A stretch of DNA of 64,000 nt from Ornithoclostridium sp944380285 (GTDB lineage Bacteria > Bacillota > Clostridia > Christensenellales > UBA3700), in the NCBI GenBank assembly GCA_963931165.1, contig OZ006985.1, positions 992,001 through 1,056,000 of the forward strand, in the 5' to 3' direction. The number at the start of each line of letters is the position of its first letter. Positions within the stretch are counted from its first letter, which is position 1. Positions 1 through 7,919 of this stretch are shown piece by piece. The notes under the pieces were generated by a model. The model was not told where the DNA came from and did no database searches. It saw nothing but the letters and a program-made list of their open reading frames with translations. Both the position numbers and the translations under genes were made by a program.

Positions 1-1
1 G

Positions 2-1549
2 GAGAGCGACATCGCCAAGGCGAACGAAGAGGTCAAGCAAAAGAAGCAGGAAAAGGAATCGCTCGAGCGCATGCTCAAAAGCGATCTCAACGATCTGAGA
101 GAATACAAAGCGCAGCTTGACGAATACGAGTCGGACGTCAAGGCGGCGGAAGTCGCGTTCGCGAAAGAGAACGAGCGGCTCAAAAACATCGCCGCGAAGA
201 TAGACGAACTGACCGCCTCGATCGACAACAACAAGTCCGTCATCGAGATCTTGAAGGGCAAGATCAAGGCGATCGATCTCAATTTGGGCGAGATCGACAA
301 GAGCGAGAGCGACGTTTCGGGCGCGCGTTCGCAGGCGGACGACGCGGCGGCGAAGCATCGCGAGCAATTTGAAGAAAAGAAGAGGACGCGCGACAGATAT
401 GCGGACGAGCTGTCCGGCTTGCGCGTCGAACTTGCGACCGCGGAGTCCAACATCCAAAAGGTGCAGGAGAACGTCGACCGCGTCAAGGGCGAGTTGGACG
501 AGCTCAAAGCGTCGCTTGCCGAGTGCAAGGCAAAGATCGACAGCATCGTCGACGGGCTTGAAAAGGCAAAGCGCGGCGCAGAGGACGTGTCCGTCGCCGA
601 CGTATACAAGCCCAAGTTGGAGAGGCTCAGGAAGGACATAAGTTCCGCCGAGCAATATCGTTTGACGATCGACGACGTCATCGCCAAGCTGACGGCGCGC
701 AAGGACGTCATTCAGACCAAGGCGGTCAAGGTCGGTTCGGACAAGGCGAAAAAGGAGTCCGCGCTCGAGCGCATCGACGACGCGATCAACACGCTGCTCG
801 AGAGGCTGAGCGAGGAGTATATGATCCACAGCTACGAAGAGGCGGCGGCGCATCGCGTGCCCGACTTCGACCGCGAGGCTGCGGCGGGAGAGATCACCCG
901 TCTGAAGCGCGAAAAGACCGCTCTCGGCAACGTCAACTTGGATTCCATCCAAGATTACGACACGGTCAGCGTTGAGTACGAGAGCCAGAAGAAGGAGTAC
1001 GACGACCTGATAGCCGCGCGCGCCGACTTCGAGAAGATCATCAACGATCTGTCCAACCAAATGCTCTATCAATTCAACACCGAGTTCGCCAAGATCCAGG
1101 ACAACTTCCAAGAGATCTTCAAGGAACTGTTCGGCGGCGGCACCGGCAAGCTGGAGCTCGAGGTCCCCGAGGACGGGGATATGCTCGAGGCGGGCGTCGA
1201 GATCTACGCTCAGCCGCCGGGCAAATTGCTCAAGAGCATGTCGCTGCTGTCGGGCGGCGAAAAGGCGCTGACCGCGATCGCGATCCTGTTCGCGATATTG
1301 CGTCTGCGTCCGATGCCGTTCGTCATCCTCGACGAGACCGAGGCGGCGCTCGACGACACCAACGTCGAGGTGTTCGCTCGGTATCTGCACAAGTTCAGCA
1401 GCACAACTCAATTCATCGTCGTCACACACCGCAAGCCGACGATGGAGCTCGCCGACAGACTGTACGGCGTGACGATGCAGGAGAAGGGTGTGTCGACGGT
1501 GGTCAGCGTCACCTTGTCCGAGGCGGTCAAGCACAGTTCAAACGATTGA
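2..1549 (+). CDS. smc: Chromosome segregation protein SMC, C-terminal part (5' end outside window)
   Basis: The reading frame is open from base 2, so the gene enters from the left edge. What is visible is the C-terminal half of an SMC ATPase, which organises and segregates the chromosome as a dimer with ScpA/ScpB. A long Glu/Lys/Asp-rich heptad coiled coil is followed by the C-terminal head. The ABC signature LSGGEKALTAIAILFA lies near base 1250 and the Walker B/D-loop FVILDETEAALDD near base 1320, followed by the FIVVTHRKPTM switch histidine region. The stop lies 7 nt before the ftsY start, and smc-ftsY adjacency is the usual Firmicutes arrangement, so the two are probably co-transcribed. 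The Walker A half lies upstream of the window. Confidence 0.95.
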   Translation, partial: ESDIAKANEEVKQKKQEKESLERMLKSDLNDLREYKAQLDEYESDVKAAEVAFAKENERLKNIAAKIDELTASIDNNKSVIEILKGKIKAIDLNLGEIDKSESDVSGARSQADDAAAKHREQFEEKKRTRDRYADELSGLRVELATAESNIQKVQENVDRVKGELDELKASLAECKAKIDSIVDGLEKAKRGAEDVSVADVYKPKLERLRKDISSAEQYRLTIDDVIAKLTARKDVIQTKAVKVGSDKAKKESALERIDDAINTLLERLSEEYMIHSYEEAAAHRVPDFDREAAAGEITRLKREKTALGNVNLDSIQDYDTVSVEYESQKKEYDDLIAARADFEKIINDLSNQMLYQFNTEFAKIQDNFQEIFKELFGGGTGKLELEVPEDGDMLEAGVEIYAQPPGKLLKSMSLLSGGEKALTAIAILFAILRLRPMPFVILDETEAALDDTNVEVFARYLHKFSSTTQFIVVTHRKPTMELADRLYGVTMQEKGVSTVVSVTLSEAVKHSSND

Positions 1550-1556
1550 GGTGAAA

Positions 1557-2453
1557 ATGGGCATATTTTCAAAGATAGCGCAAGCGCTCAAAAAGACAAA
1601 GGAGAACTTTTCCAAAAAGATGTACGCGCTGTTTGCGGGGCGTGCGCTCGACGACGATTTCTATGACGAGCTTGAGGCGATCCTGATCGGCGCGGACGTC
1701 GGCGTGACGGCTGCGGAGCAGATCATCGAGGATTTCCGCGACGCGTGCTATCGCGAAAAGATCAAGACGCCCGAGCAGGGCAGAGACCTGCTCAAACGCA
1801 TCATGACCGACGCGATAGACTATGAGATCGCGCCTTACGAGTATCCGCTGGTCATCCTTGTCGCCGGGGTCAACGGCGTGGGCAAGACCACCGCGTTGGG
1901 CAAGCTCGCCAAATACTTCACGACCAAGGGCAAGTCTGTTGTGATGGCGGCGGCGGACACCTTCCGCGCGGCGGCGGCGGAGCAGCTCGAGGTCTGGGGC
2001 GAGCGCGCGGGCGTGCGCGTGATACGTCACGAAGAGGGCAGCGACCCGGCGGCGGTCGTATACGACGCGATCGCGTCGGCGAAGGCGAAGAACACAGACG
2101 TCGTGTTGATCGACACCGCAGGAAGGCTGCAAAACAAGAAGAATTTGATGAACGAACTCGCCAAGATCAACAAGGTCGTCGGCAGGGAATATCCCGACTG
2201 CGACTACCGCACCTACATCGTCATCGACGCGACGACGGGGCAGAACGCGCTGTCGCAAGTCGAGGCGTTTGACGAGATCATCGACATGGACGGCATCATC
2301 CTCAACAAGCTGGACGGCACCGCAAAGGGCGGGGTCGTGTTCGCGATCTCGGCGGAGCGCGAGCTGCCCGTAGTGTTCGTCGGCGTGGGCGAGGGCATCG
2401 ACGATCTCGAGGACTTCGACGCGGGGGCGTTCATCGACGCTTTGTTTGAATAA
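1557..2453 (+). CDS. ftsY: Signal recognition particle receptor FtsY
   Basis: FtsY is the SRP-receptor GTPase that docks ribosome-nascent-chain/SRP complexes at the membrane. The 298-residue protein carries the NG domain only. It begins MGIFSKIAQALKKTKENFSK and lacks the long acidic A domain of the E. coli protein, which is normal in Gram-positives. Visible GTPase motifs are G1 GVNGVGKTTALGKLAKY (about residue 104), DTFRAAAAEQL, DTAGRLQNK and NKLDGTAKGG near the C-terminus. The ATG at 1557 is chosen because GAGGTG sits just upstream and because an upstream in-frame start would run deep into smc. It is coupled to smc by a 7-nt gap. Confidence 0.96.
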   Translation: MGIFSKIAQALKKTKENFSKKMYALFAGRALDDDFYDELEAILIGADVGVTAAEQIIEDFRDACYREKIKTPEQGRDLLKRIMTDAIDYEIAPYEYPLVILVAGVNGVGKTTALGKLAKYFTTKGKSVVMAAADTFRAAAAEQLEVWGERAGVRVIRHEEGSDPAAVVYDAIASAKAKNTDVVLIDTAGRLQNKKNLMNELAKINKVVGREYPDCDYRTYIVIDATTGQNALSQVEAFDEIIDMDGIILNKLDGTAKGGVVFAISAERELPVVFVGVGEGIDDLEDFDAGAFIDALFE

Positions 2454-2474
2454 TGCACACAGGGAGGAAAAATT

Positions 2475-3335
2475 ATGGACAGAGCAAGCGACAGGTTCGC
2501 ACTGGCGGACGGCAACTTCATCCCGTGTCTCGGCTTCGGGACCTACTTGATCGACGACCCGATTGTCGCCTATCGCAGCGTGGCGGACGCGCTCGAGCTG
2601 GGCTATCGCCACATCGACACCGCGGCGATCTACCGCAACGAAGAGAGCGTCGGCAAGGCGGTCAGGGACAGCGGTTTGGCGCGCGGCGACATCTTCGTCA
2701 CGTCAAAGGTGTGGGCGAGCGAACACGGCTATGACCGCGCCTCCCGCGCGATAGACGCGTCGCTCAAACGCCTCGGTTTGGACTATATGGACATGTGCCT
2801 CATCCATTGGCCCGCCAACGCCAAGAATTACAGCGATTGGCAGGCGGTCAACGCCGACACCTGGCGCGCGCTCGAACAGGCGAAGGCGGACGGCAAGGTC
2901 AAGACGATCGGCGTCAGCAACTTCCTCGTGTCCCACCTTGCCAGCTTGCAGGACAATTGCCGCATCATGCCCGCGGTCGATCAGATCGAGTATCACCCCG
3001 GACTGCTTCAGCCCGAGACGGTCGCGTTTTGCAAGAGCAACAACATCTTGGTCGAGGCGTGGAGCCCGATCGGCAGAGCGAGGCTCTTGGACGACCCGAC
3101 GCTCAACTCGATCGCGCACAAGCACGGTAAGTCGGTCGCGCAAGTGTGCGTCAAGTTCGCGCTGTCGCAAGGGGTGCTGCCTCTGCCCAAGAGCACGCAC
3201 AGAGCGCGCATGGCGGAGAACGCCGACATCTTCGACTTCGAGCTGGATTGGTCGGACATCGGCGACATCGAGGGGATGGAAGAGGGCAAGCGATACGGCT
3301 CTCATCCCGACGAACAGGATTTTTGCGCAGAGTGA
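2475..3335 (+). CDS. Aldo/keto reductase
   Basis: This is a 286-residue NADPH-dependent aldo/keto reductase, a cytosolic TIM-barrel enzyme that reduces aldehydes or ketones. The catalytic tetrad is visible: Asp and Tyr in YRHIDTAAIYRNEESVGKA, Lys in FVTSKVWAS and His in CLIHWPAN. The cofactor-site stretch KTIGVSNF and the DQIEYHPG segment are typical of the 2,5-diketogluconate reductase/YvgN-like group. The start follows GGAGGAAAAATT. It lies 21 nt after ftsY and ends at a clear terminator, so it may ride on the smc-ftsY transcript. The substrate cannot be read from the sequence. Confidence 0.9.
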   Translation: MDRASDRFALADGNFIPCLGFGTYLIDDPIVAYRSVADALELGYRHIDTAAIYRNEESVGKAVRDSGLARGDIFVTSKVWASEHGYDRASRAIDASLKRLGLDYMDMCLIHWPANAKNYSDWQAVNADTWRALEQAKADGKVKTIGVSNFLVSHLASLQDNCRIMPAVDQIEYHPGLLQPETVAFCKSNNILVEAWSPIGRARLLDDPTLNSIAHKHGKSVAQVCVKFALSQGVLPLPKSTHRARMAENADIFDFELDWSDIGDIEGMEEGKRYGSHPDEQDFCAE

Positions 3336-3340
3336 AACTC

Positions 3341-3369
3341 TCGCCGTCCGAAAGGGCGGCGAATTTTTA
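3341..3369 (+). terminator. Intrinsic terminator after the aldo/keto reductase
   Basis: A 9-bp stem (TCGCCGTCC / GGGCGGCGA, one G-U pair) with a GAAA loop is followed by ATTTTT. It lies just before the BirA-controlled bioY promoter. Confidence 0.8.
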
Positions 3370-3376
3370 CGCGACA

Positions 3377-3409
3377 ATTGTAAACCAATGCGCGAAATAA
3401 GTTTACAAT
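3377..3409 (+). promoter_or_regulatory. BirA operator upstream of bioY
   Basis: A perfect inverted repeat ATTGTAAAC-N15-GTTTACAAT matches the widely conserved BirA (biotin repressor/ligase) operator. Its right arm contains the bioY -35 hexamer TTTACA (3402-3407), so bound BirA-biotinoyl-AMP would block RNA polymerase. This ties the downstream gene to biotin independently of its protein sequence. Confidence 0.88.
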
Positions 3410-3430
3410 GTCTCTTTTCTATGCTATAAT
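3402..3430 (+). promoter_or_regulatory. bioY promoter, apparently leaderless
   Basis: TTTACA (3402-3407), a 17-nt spacer and a perfect TATAAT (3425-3430). The ATG starts 7 nt after the last base of the -10 box, which is where transcription should begin. No Shine-Dalgarno fits between. Confidence 0.82.
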
Positions 3431-3436
3431 GTTGCC

Positions 3437-4519
3437 ATGAAAGAGACTGCTTTGAGGCGGACAAAGTTGATCGCATTGATCGCGCTGTTTGCGGCGCTGG
3501 CGGCTGTCGGGGCGTTTGTCAAGATCCCGATCGGCACGGTGCCGGTGACGCTGCAATTCGCGTTTTGCAATTTGGCGATGTTGCTGCTCGGGTGGAAGTG
3601 GGGGACGGTGAGCATCGCCGTCTATCTCGTCTTGGGGCTGGTCGGCGTGCCCATCTTTACTTTGGGCGGAGGGCTCGGCTATGTTTTGCAGCCGACGTTC
3701 GGCTACCTGCTCGGGTTCGCGCTCGGCTGTCTTGCCGGAGGGGCGGTCTGTTCGCGCGGCGTCAACGGCTTTGCGCGCCGCCTTTGCGGCAGCCTTGTCA
3801 ACCTTGTCATCGTCTATACGGTCGGGGTGCTCTACCTCGGCTTGATCATGAAGTTTCACTTGGGGAAGGACGTCGACGTCGCGCACATCGTCGTCGCCTA
3901 CGGGCTTGTGTTCTTGCCCACGGACGCGCTTTGGGCGGCGCTGGGCGCGCTTGCCGCGCCGCGCATTTTGCCCTACGTTTGGGGGCGCGACTCCGCCGAG
4001 GTCAAACGCCTCGACCCCGTCGACGGCTACATTCGCCGCATAGCTTCGGGCGGCGCTTTGAACGAGATGGAATTGCGCAGGTTGAGGTATGTCCGCCTGC
4101 CGCGGTTGTGCGACGCGGCGCGCCGTTTGCAATGCGCAGCGCAAGCGAAGAGATGTCAAACGGAGCAAAGCGACGTCTCGTCAAATGTGCCTTTAACGGA
4201 CACGGGCACCGAAAAATCACTTGCGCAGAGCAAGGGCGACGACTGCTTGACGCCCGTCGTCATTGCTCCGAAAGAGAAGTTCAAAGACTGCGTCCGCAGC
4301 CTTGCCGCCGTGGCGCGCTCTGGCGCAACTTGCGTCGTCATCGGCGTCGCCCAAGAGGATGGCAAGGGCGGCTCGCCTCACGACTTGCGCCGCCTCATCG
4401 CGACCGCGCGCTTTGCGCTGCCGCTTGCTCATATCGCAGTGCGAGGGATTTGCGACCGTGCCCTCTTGCGCTGCGGCGCGGACGAGGTCGGCTGCGGCGG
4501 CGCGAGCGTGAAAATTTGA
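3437..4519 (+). CDS. bioY: Biotin ECF transporter S component BioY with a degenerate BioB-like C-terminal extension
   Basis: Residues 1 to about 185 are a BioY protein, the membrane S component that captures biotin for an energy-coupling-factor transporter. It has about six hydrophobic segments and the family-typical VPVTLQFAFCNLAMLLLG and LGGGLGYVLQPTFGYLLGF. BioY proteins are normally near 180-200 residues; this one continues to 360. The tail resembles the N-terminal part of biotin synthase: IASGGALNEMELRRL, then LPRLCDAARRLQCAA, then a stretch like the BioB barrel entry (AAVARSGATCVVIGVAQED). The radical-SAM CxxxCxxC cluster is absent and the frame ends well before a full BioB barrel. The BirA operator confirms a biotin role. 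The start is fixed by lack of any other ATG and appears leaderless. The BioY part is secure; the BioB resemblance is my reading. Confidence 0.85.
   Translation: MKETALRRTKLIALIALFAALAAVGAFVKIPIGTVPVTLQFAFCNLAMLLLGWKWGTVSIAVYLVLGLVGVPIFTLGGGLGYVLQPTFGYLLGFALGCLAGGAVCSRGVNGFARRLCGSLVNLVIVYTVGVLYLGLIMKFHLGKDVDVAHIVVAYGLVFLPTDALWAALGALAAPRILPYVWGRDSAEVKRLDPVDGYIRRIASGGALNEMELRRLRYVRLPRLCDAARRLQCAAQAKRCQTEQSDVSSNVPLTDTGTEKSLAQSKGDDCLTPVVIAPKEKFKDCVRSLAAVARSGATCVVIGVAQEDGKGGSPHDLRRLIATARFALPLAHIAVRGICDRALLRCGADEVGCGGASVKI
4194..4220 (+). repeat. Short dispersed repeat, copy A
   Basis: The sequence TAACGGACACGGGCACC followed by GAAAAATCAC lies inside the BioB-like tail of the bioY fusion, where it is read as LTDTGTEKSLA. 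It matches the other copies at 16495, 36782, 47027, 50912 and 57031, and one in reverse at 13757. Confidence 0.6.
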
Positions 4520-4577
4520 ATTTTTCACTCAAAACCACGGGATTTTGTCCACATTTGATACTTTTTGCCCAAAAGGC

Positions 4578-4606
4578 TTGAAATTGTCGCCGATAGATAG
4601 TATCAT
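4578..4606 (+). promoter_or_regulatory. galU promoter
   Basis: TTGAAA (4578-4583), a 17-nt spacer and TATCAT (4601-4606) give an expected start near 4613 and a leader of about 40 nt before galU. The stretch 4520-4577 between bioY and this promoter shows nothing else recognisable. Confidence 0.65.
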
Positions 4607-4655
4607 AATACATATAATGTCATTGGGCGGCGCGCGCCGTCCGAGGAGAGAAGGT

Positions 4656-5534
4656 ATGCAAAGAGTTAGGAAGGCGGTCATCCCCGCCGCCGGATTCGGT
4701 ACGAGATTTTTGCCGGCGACAAAGGCGCTCCCCAAAGAGATGCTCCCCATCGTCGACACCCCCACGCTGCAATACGTCGTCGAAGAGGCGGTCGCCAGCG
4801 GCGTCACCGAGATCCTCATCATCTTGGGCAAAAACAAAAAGTGCATCGAGGACCACTTCGACATCGCCGTCGAGCTGGAACAGATCCTCGAAAGACAGGG
4901 CAAAAAAGACTATCTCAAAATGATCCGCGACATCGCCGACATGGCGCACATCCACTACGTCCGCCAAAAGGAGATGAACGGGTCGGGCAGGGCTGTGCTC
5001 GAAGCCGAGGCGTTCATCGCCGGCGAACCCTTTGCGGTCATGTTCGGCGACGACATCGTCTACAACCCCCAAAAACCATGCCTTGCGCAATTGATCGACG
5101 CGTTCGAGAACACCGGCAAGTGCATCCTGGGCTGCCAGGAAGTCCCCGAAAAGGAGACCTTCAAATACGGCATCGTCAAGCCCGGCGCGGTCAAGGGCAG
5201 ATATTCCGAGGTCAAACAGATCGTCGAAAAACCCGCTCCCGGCACCGCCCCCTCGCGTCTCGCCAGCATCGGCAGATATGTGTTCACCGCCGACATCTTC
5301 GACCTCATCAAGCAGTCCAAACCATCCAAGGGCGGCGAGGTCTACCTCACCGACGCGATCGAGATGATGGCGGCTTCGACGGGCGTCTATGCCTACAACT
5401 TCGAGGGCAGACGCTACGACGTCGGCGACAAGCAGGGCTTCCTCGAGGCGACGATCGAGTATGCGCTGCGCGATAAAGCGCTCAAAGACGGGCTTGCCGA
5501 CTATCTCAAGAAGCTGGCCCCCACGCTTGATTGA
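4656..5534 (+). CDS. galU: UTP--glucose-1-phosphate uridylyltransferase
   Basis: GalU makes UDP-glucose from UTP and glucose-1-phosphate in the cytosol, for cell-surface glycans and glycolipids. The 292-residue protein has the nucleotidyltransferase signature AVIPAAGFGTRFLPATK at the N-terminus, with KEMLPIVDTPTLQYVVEEA immediately after. Further matches are MFGDDIVY, GIVKPGAVKGRY and VEKPAPGTAPSRLASIGRY. The ATG at 4656 follows GAGGAGAGAAGG; longer in-frame starts upstream would place non-homologous residues before the glycine-rich loop. It stands alone between its own promoter and a hairpin terminator. UDP-glucose from this enzyme would supply the MGDG-synthase-like glycosyltransferase at 33018. 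Confidence 0.95.
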   Translation: MQRVRKAVIPAAGFGTRFLPATKALPKEMLPIVDTPTLQYVVEEAVASGVTEILIILGKNKKCIEDHFDIAVELEQILERQGKKDYLKMIRDIADMAHIHYVRQKEMNGSGRAVLEAEAFIAGEPFAVMFGDDIVYNPQKPCLAQLIDAFENTGKCILGCQEVPEKETFKYGIVKPGAVKGRYSEVKQIVEKPAPGTAPSRLASIGRYVFTADIFDLIKQSKPSKGGEVYLTDAIEMMAASTGVYAYNFEGRRYDVGDKQGFLEATIEYALRDKALKDGLADYLKKLAPTLD

Positions 5535-5544
5535 CAAATTGGCA

Positions 5545-5572
5545 AAATTCGCGGCACATGTCGCGAATTTTT
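5545..5572 (+). terminator. Terminator after galU
   Basis: A 9-bp perfect stem AAATTCGCG / CGCGAATTT with an 8-nt loop, ending in a T-rich stretch. Confidence 0.7.
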
Positions 5573-5591
5573 GCGCTCCGAACGGGTGAAT

Positions 5592-6296
5592 ATGCAATTC
5601 GGTACAAAGAGACTCAAATATCTGTATTTTGCGATCAAACTCGCCGTCATCGCCGTCATCGGCGCGGCGATGAGCTATTGCGCGCACCTCGTCTTTTGGC
5701 GCATGCTGGGCGGACAAGCCTCGATCGGCGTGCTGTCAGCGTTCGTCGGCGGCGTCTGCGGAGCGGTGCTGCTCGCCGCGGCGGTTTTTGCGCTCCTCTG
5801 GCTGGCGGAGAGAAAAAAGGACGTCCCCAAGCCGAGCATTGCCGAGGCGGAGGCGCTGTTTTGCGTCAAGACGTGCGTCCCTCTCGCCGCAGGGAGAGAG
5901 GTCGACGAGATCGCCAAAGAGGGCGACGCCGGCGGCGTATTGTGTCTGCAATCGACATTGTTGATCGCGACCGCCGTCCAATTCCTCGCGCTGATCGTCA
6001 AGACGTCTTTGACCGCGACGACGTGGGTGTCGCTCGCGCTCGCGGTGCTGCTCGCGATCACGATCATTGTCGGGCAGGCAAAGCGCGTCAAGCAACCGCC
6101 GCTCGACGCAGACGCGCTCGTGCGCAAACTCGCCGAGTACCGCGCGCTCAACCCCAAACCGCCCAAGGGCAAAAAGGGCGGCGACGGGCAGTCCGCGCCC
6201 GAAGAGCCGCGCGAAACTTCGCGGCAACGCGGAGAAGAAGTCCCCTCGGATGAAGCCGCGAGCGACGGCGATGAAGAGAGCGAAAACAGCCTTTGA
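5592..6296 (+). CDS. Membrane protein of unknown function
   Basis: This 234-residue protein is not recognised. It has four likely membrane segments in two pairs: residues about 13-35 and 47-72 near the N-terminus, and about 118-138 and 143-163 after a soluble loop. The C-terminal 60 residues are charged and Glu/Lys/Pro-rich (NPKPPKGKKGGDGQ and onward), so probably a cytosolic disordered tail. The ATG at 5592 is preceded only by the weak GGGTG, and an in-frame TTG lies 21 nt upstream. It sits between galU and rpmE with its own upstream terminator boundary. Codon use looks like that of its neighbours. Confidence 0.7.
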   Translation: MQFGTKRLKYLYFAIKLAVIAVIGAAMSYCAHLVFWRMLGGQASIGVLSAFVGGVCGAVLLAAAVFALLWLAERKKDVPKPSIAEAEALFCVKTCVPLAAGREVDEIAKEGDAGGVLCLQSTLLIATAVQFLALIVKTSLTATTWVSLALAVLLAITIIVGQAKRVKQPPLDADALVRKLAEYRALNPKPPKGKKGGDGQSAPEEPRETSRQRGEEVPSDEAASDGDEESENSL

Positions 6297-6315
6297 AATT
6301 AGCTTGAATTTTTGC

Positions 6316-6344
6316 TTGACTAATAATATATTTGTGAGTATAAT
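6316..6344 (+). promoter_or_regulatory. rpmE promoter
   Basis: TTGACT (6316-6321), a 17-nt spacer and a perfect TATAAT (6339-6344), 33 nt upstream of the rpmE ATG. Confidence 0.85.
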
Positions 6345-6377
6345 GGTTGTTGCATAAATAAAGGAGAGGTGAACGAC

Positions 6378-6581
6378 ATGAAAGAGAGCATTCAGCCCCA
6401 ATATCACGACGTCGTCGTCCAGTGCAGCTGCGGAGCCAAATTCGTCTGCGGCACGACCAAGGATACCGACGTGATCAAAGTCGAAGTTTGCAACAAGTGC
6501 CATCCCTTCTATACCGGCAAGCAAAAGCTGGTGGATACGGGCGGCAGGGTCGATAAGTTCAAGAAGCGTTACGGCATGTGA
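6378..6581 (+). CDS. rpmE: 50S ribosomal protein L31
   Basis: L31 is a small protein of the large ribosomal subunit that bridges to the 30S head. The 67-residue sequence begins MKESIQPQYHDVVVQCSCGAK. It keeps the zinc-type cysteines, QCSCG and EVCNKCHPFYTG, so it is the C+ (zinc-binding) form. It ends with the usual KLVDTGGRVDKFKKRYGM. The ATG at 6378 follows AAGGAGAGG; a GTG at 6369 is in frame but overlaps the Shine-Dalgarno. It has a strong own promoter and is followed by a terminator that may let part of transcription through to the next genes. Confidence 0.97.
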   Translation: MKESIQPQYHDVVVQCSCGAKFVCGTTKDTDVIKVEVCNKCHPFYTGKQKLVDTGGRVDKFKKRYGM

Positions 6582-6587
6582 GCTACG

Positions 6588-6621
6588 ATGGTGCAAGAGC
6601 TTATCTTGCACCATATTTTTT
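6588..6621 (+). terminator. Terminator/attenuator after rpmE
   Basis: A perfect 11-bp stem ATGGTGCAAGA / TCTTGCACCAT with a GCTTA loop, followed by ATTTTTT. It lies only 11 nt upstream of the next start codon, so the downstream genes probably depend on read-through. Confidence 0.88.
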
Positions 6622-6632
6622 AAGGAGACGCA

Positions 6633-7919
6633 ATGGCGAGAAAGAGATGTACTTCGATAGGCGGTCAAGCGGTCATCGAGGGCGTCATGATGCGCGGCAC
6701 GCGCAGTATGGCGACCGCAGTCCGCGACGAAAAGGGCAACATCGTCGTCGAAAGCAAGTATATCAAACCCACAAAGGACAAGAATTTTCTGTTCCGAACC
6801 CCGTTTTTGCGCGGGATCTTCAACTTCGTCGGGACGATGTTCATGGGCGTGGGTACGCTTTTGCGCTCGGGCGAAGTCTTTGACGGCGAAACTCAGCCGA
6901 GCAAGGTCGAAAAGTGGTTCGCCAAGACCTTCAAGGTCGATGTTTTCAGCGTGGTGATGGCGTTCGCGGTCGTCGTGGGCGTCGCGCTGTCGTTGCTTTT
7001 GTTTTATTTTCTGCCCCAACTCGCGGTCACCGGCATCGCCGCCCTGTTCAAGATCGACACCGACGCCAACATAGGCGTTCAGATCGGCATGAACTTGCTC
7101 GAAGGCGCGATCCGTATGCTCATCTTCGTCGCATATATCGCCGCGACCGCGCTGATGAAGGACGTGCGCCGCACCTATATGTACCACGGCGCCGAGCACA
7201 AGACCATCAGCTGCTATGAGCACGGGCTCGAATTGACCGTCGAGAATGCGCGCACGATGTCCACGATCCACGACCGCTGCGGCACGACGTTCATGTTTTT
7301 GACGATGGTCATCAGCGTGCTCGTGTTTTCGCTGACCGGCTGGTCCGATCAACTGTGGCTGCGCCTGCTGCTCAGGCTCGCGCTCATCCCCATTGTCGCC
7401 GGCATCAGCTATGAAGTGCTCAAATTCCTCGCCAAGTTCGACAACAAGCTCGTCCGCGTCATCAAGGCGCCCGGGCTCGCGCTCCAAAAATTGACCACTC
7501 GTCAGCCGAGCGATGACATGCTCGAGGTCGCGATCGCCGCGTTCAAGACGGTGCAGGCGATGGACGAAGACCCCAATTTGCCCGAATTGCGCTTTGACAC
7601 CAAGCTGCTCGCGCACAAGGTGCAAAAGCAGGTCGTCGAAGCGTGCGGCGGAGACGAGGCAAAGGCGAAAGAGATCATGTGCGCGGTGCTCGCCGTCTCG
7701 CCCGAAGAGCTGGAGCACGTCAGCCACATCAAGCACTCCAAGGCGGAACTCATGCTCATGATCGCCAAGGGCGAAGCTGACCTTGAAACGGAACGCGAAA
7801 AGGCGCTCGCCGCAAAGGCGGAAGAGGAGAGGCAGCTCGCCGCGTCCGAGACCGCCGAAGAGACGGAGCAGCCGCAAGACGAGTGCGACGAAAAGACGGA
7901 CGGAGAAGAGGGCGAGTGA
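6633..7919 (+). CDS. DUF1385 (YqhQ-type) membrane protein
   Basis: The N-terminus GGQAVIEGVMMRGTRSMATA is the hallmark of the DUF1385/YqhQ family, whose biochemical role is unknown. Four membrane segments are visible (about residues 105-135, 150-172, 223-242 and 248-270). The conserved HGAEHKTISCYEHG lies between the second and third, facing one side. The usual family length is about 300-320 residues. Here another roughly 120 residues follow, starting near DDMLEVAIAAFKTVQAMDED and ending in an acidic Glu-rich tail. The gene lies between rpmE and prmC, the standard Firmicutes order. Its stop overlaps the prmC GTG by 4 nt. Family assignment is firm; the function is not known. Confidence 0.9.
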   Translation: MARKRCTSIGGQAVIEGVMMRGTRSMATAVRDEKGNIVVESKYIKPTKDKNFLFRTPFLRGIFNFVGTMFMGVGTLLRSGEVFDGETQPSKVEKWFAKTFKVDVFSVVMAFAVVVGVALSLLLFYFLPQLAVTGIAALFKIDTDANIGVQIGMNLLEGAIRMLIFVAYIAATALMKDVRRTYMYHGAEHKTISCYEHGLELTVENARTMSTIHDRCGTTFMFLTMVISVLVFSLTGWSDQLWLRLLLRLALIPIVAGISYEVLKFLAKFDNKLVRVIKAPGLALQKLTTRQPSDDMLEVAIAAFKTVQAMDEDPNLPELRFDTKLLAHKVQKQVVEACGGDEAKAKEIMCAVLAVSPEELEHVSHIKHSKAELMLMIAKGEADLETEREKALAAKAEEERQLAASETAEETEQPQDECDEKTDGEEGE

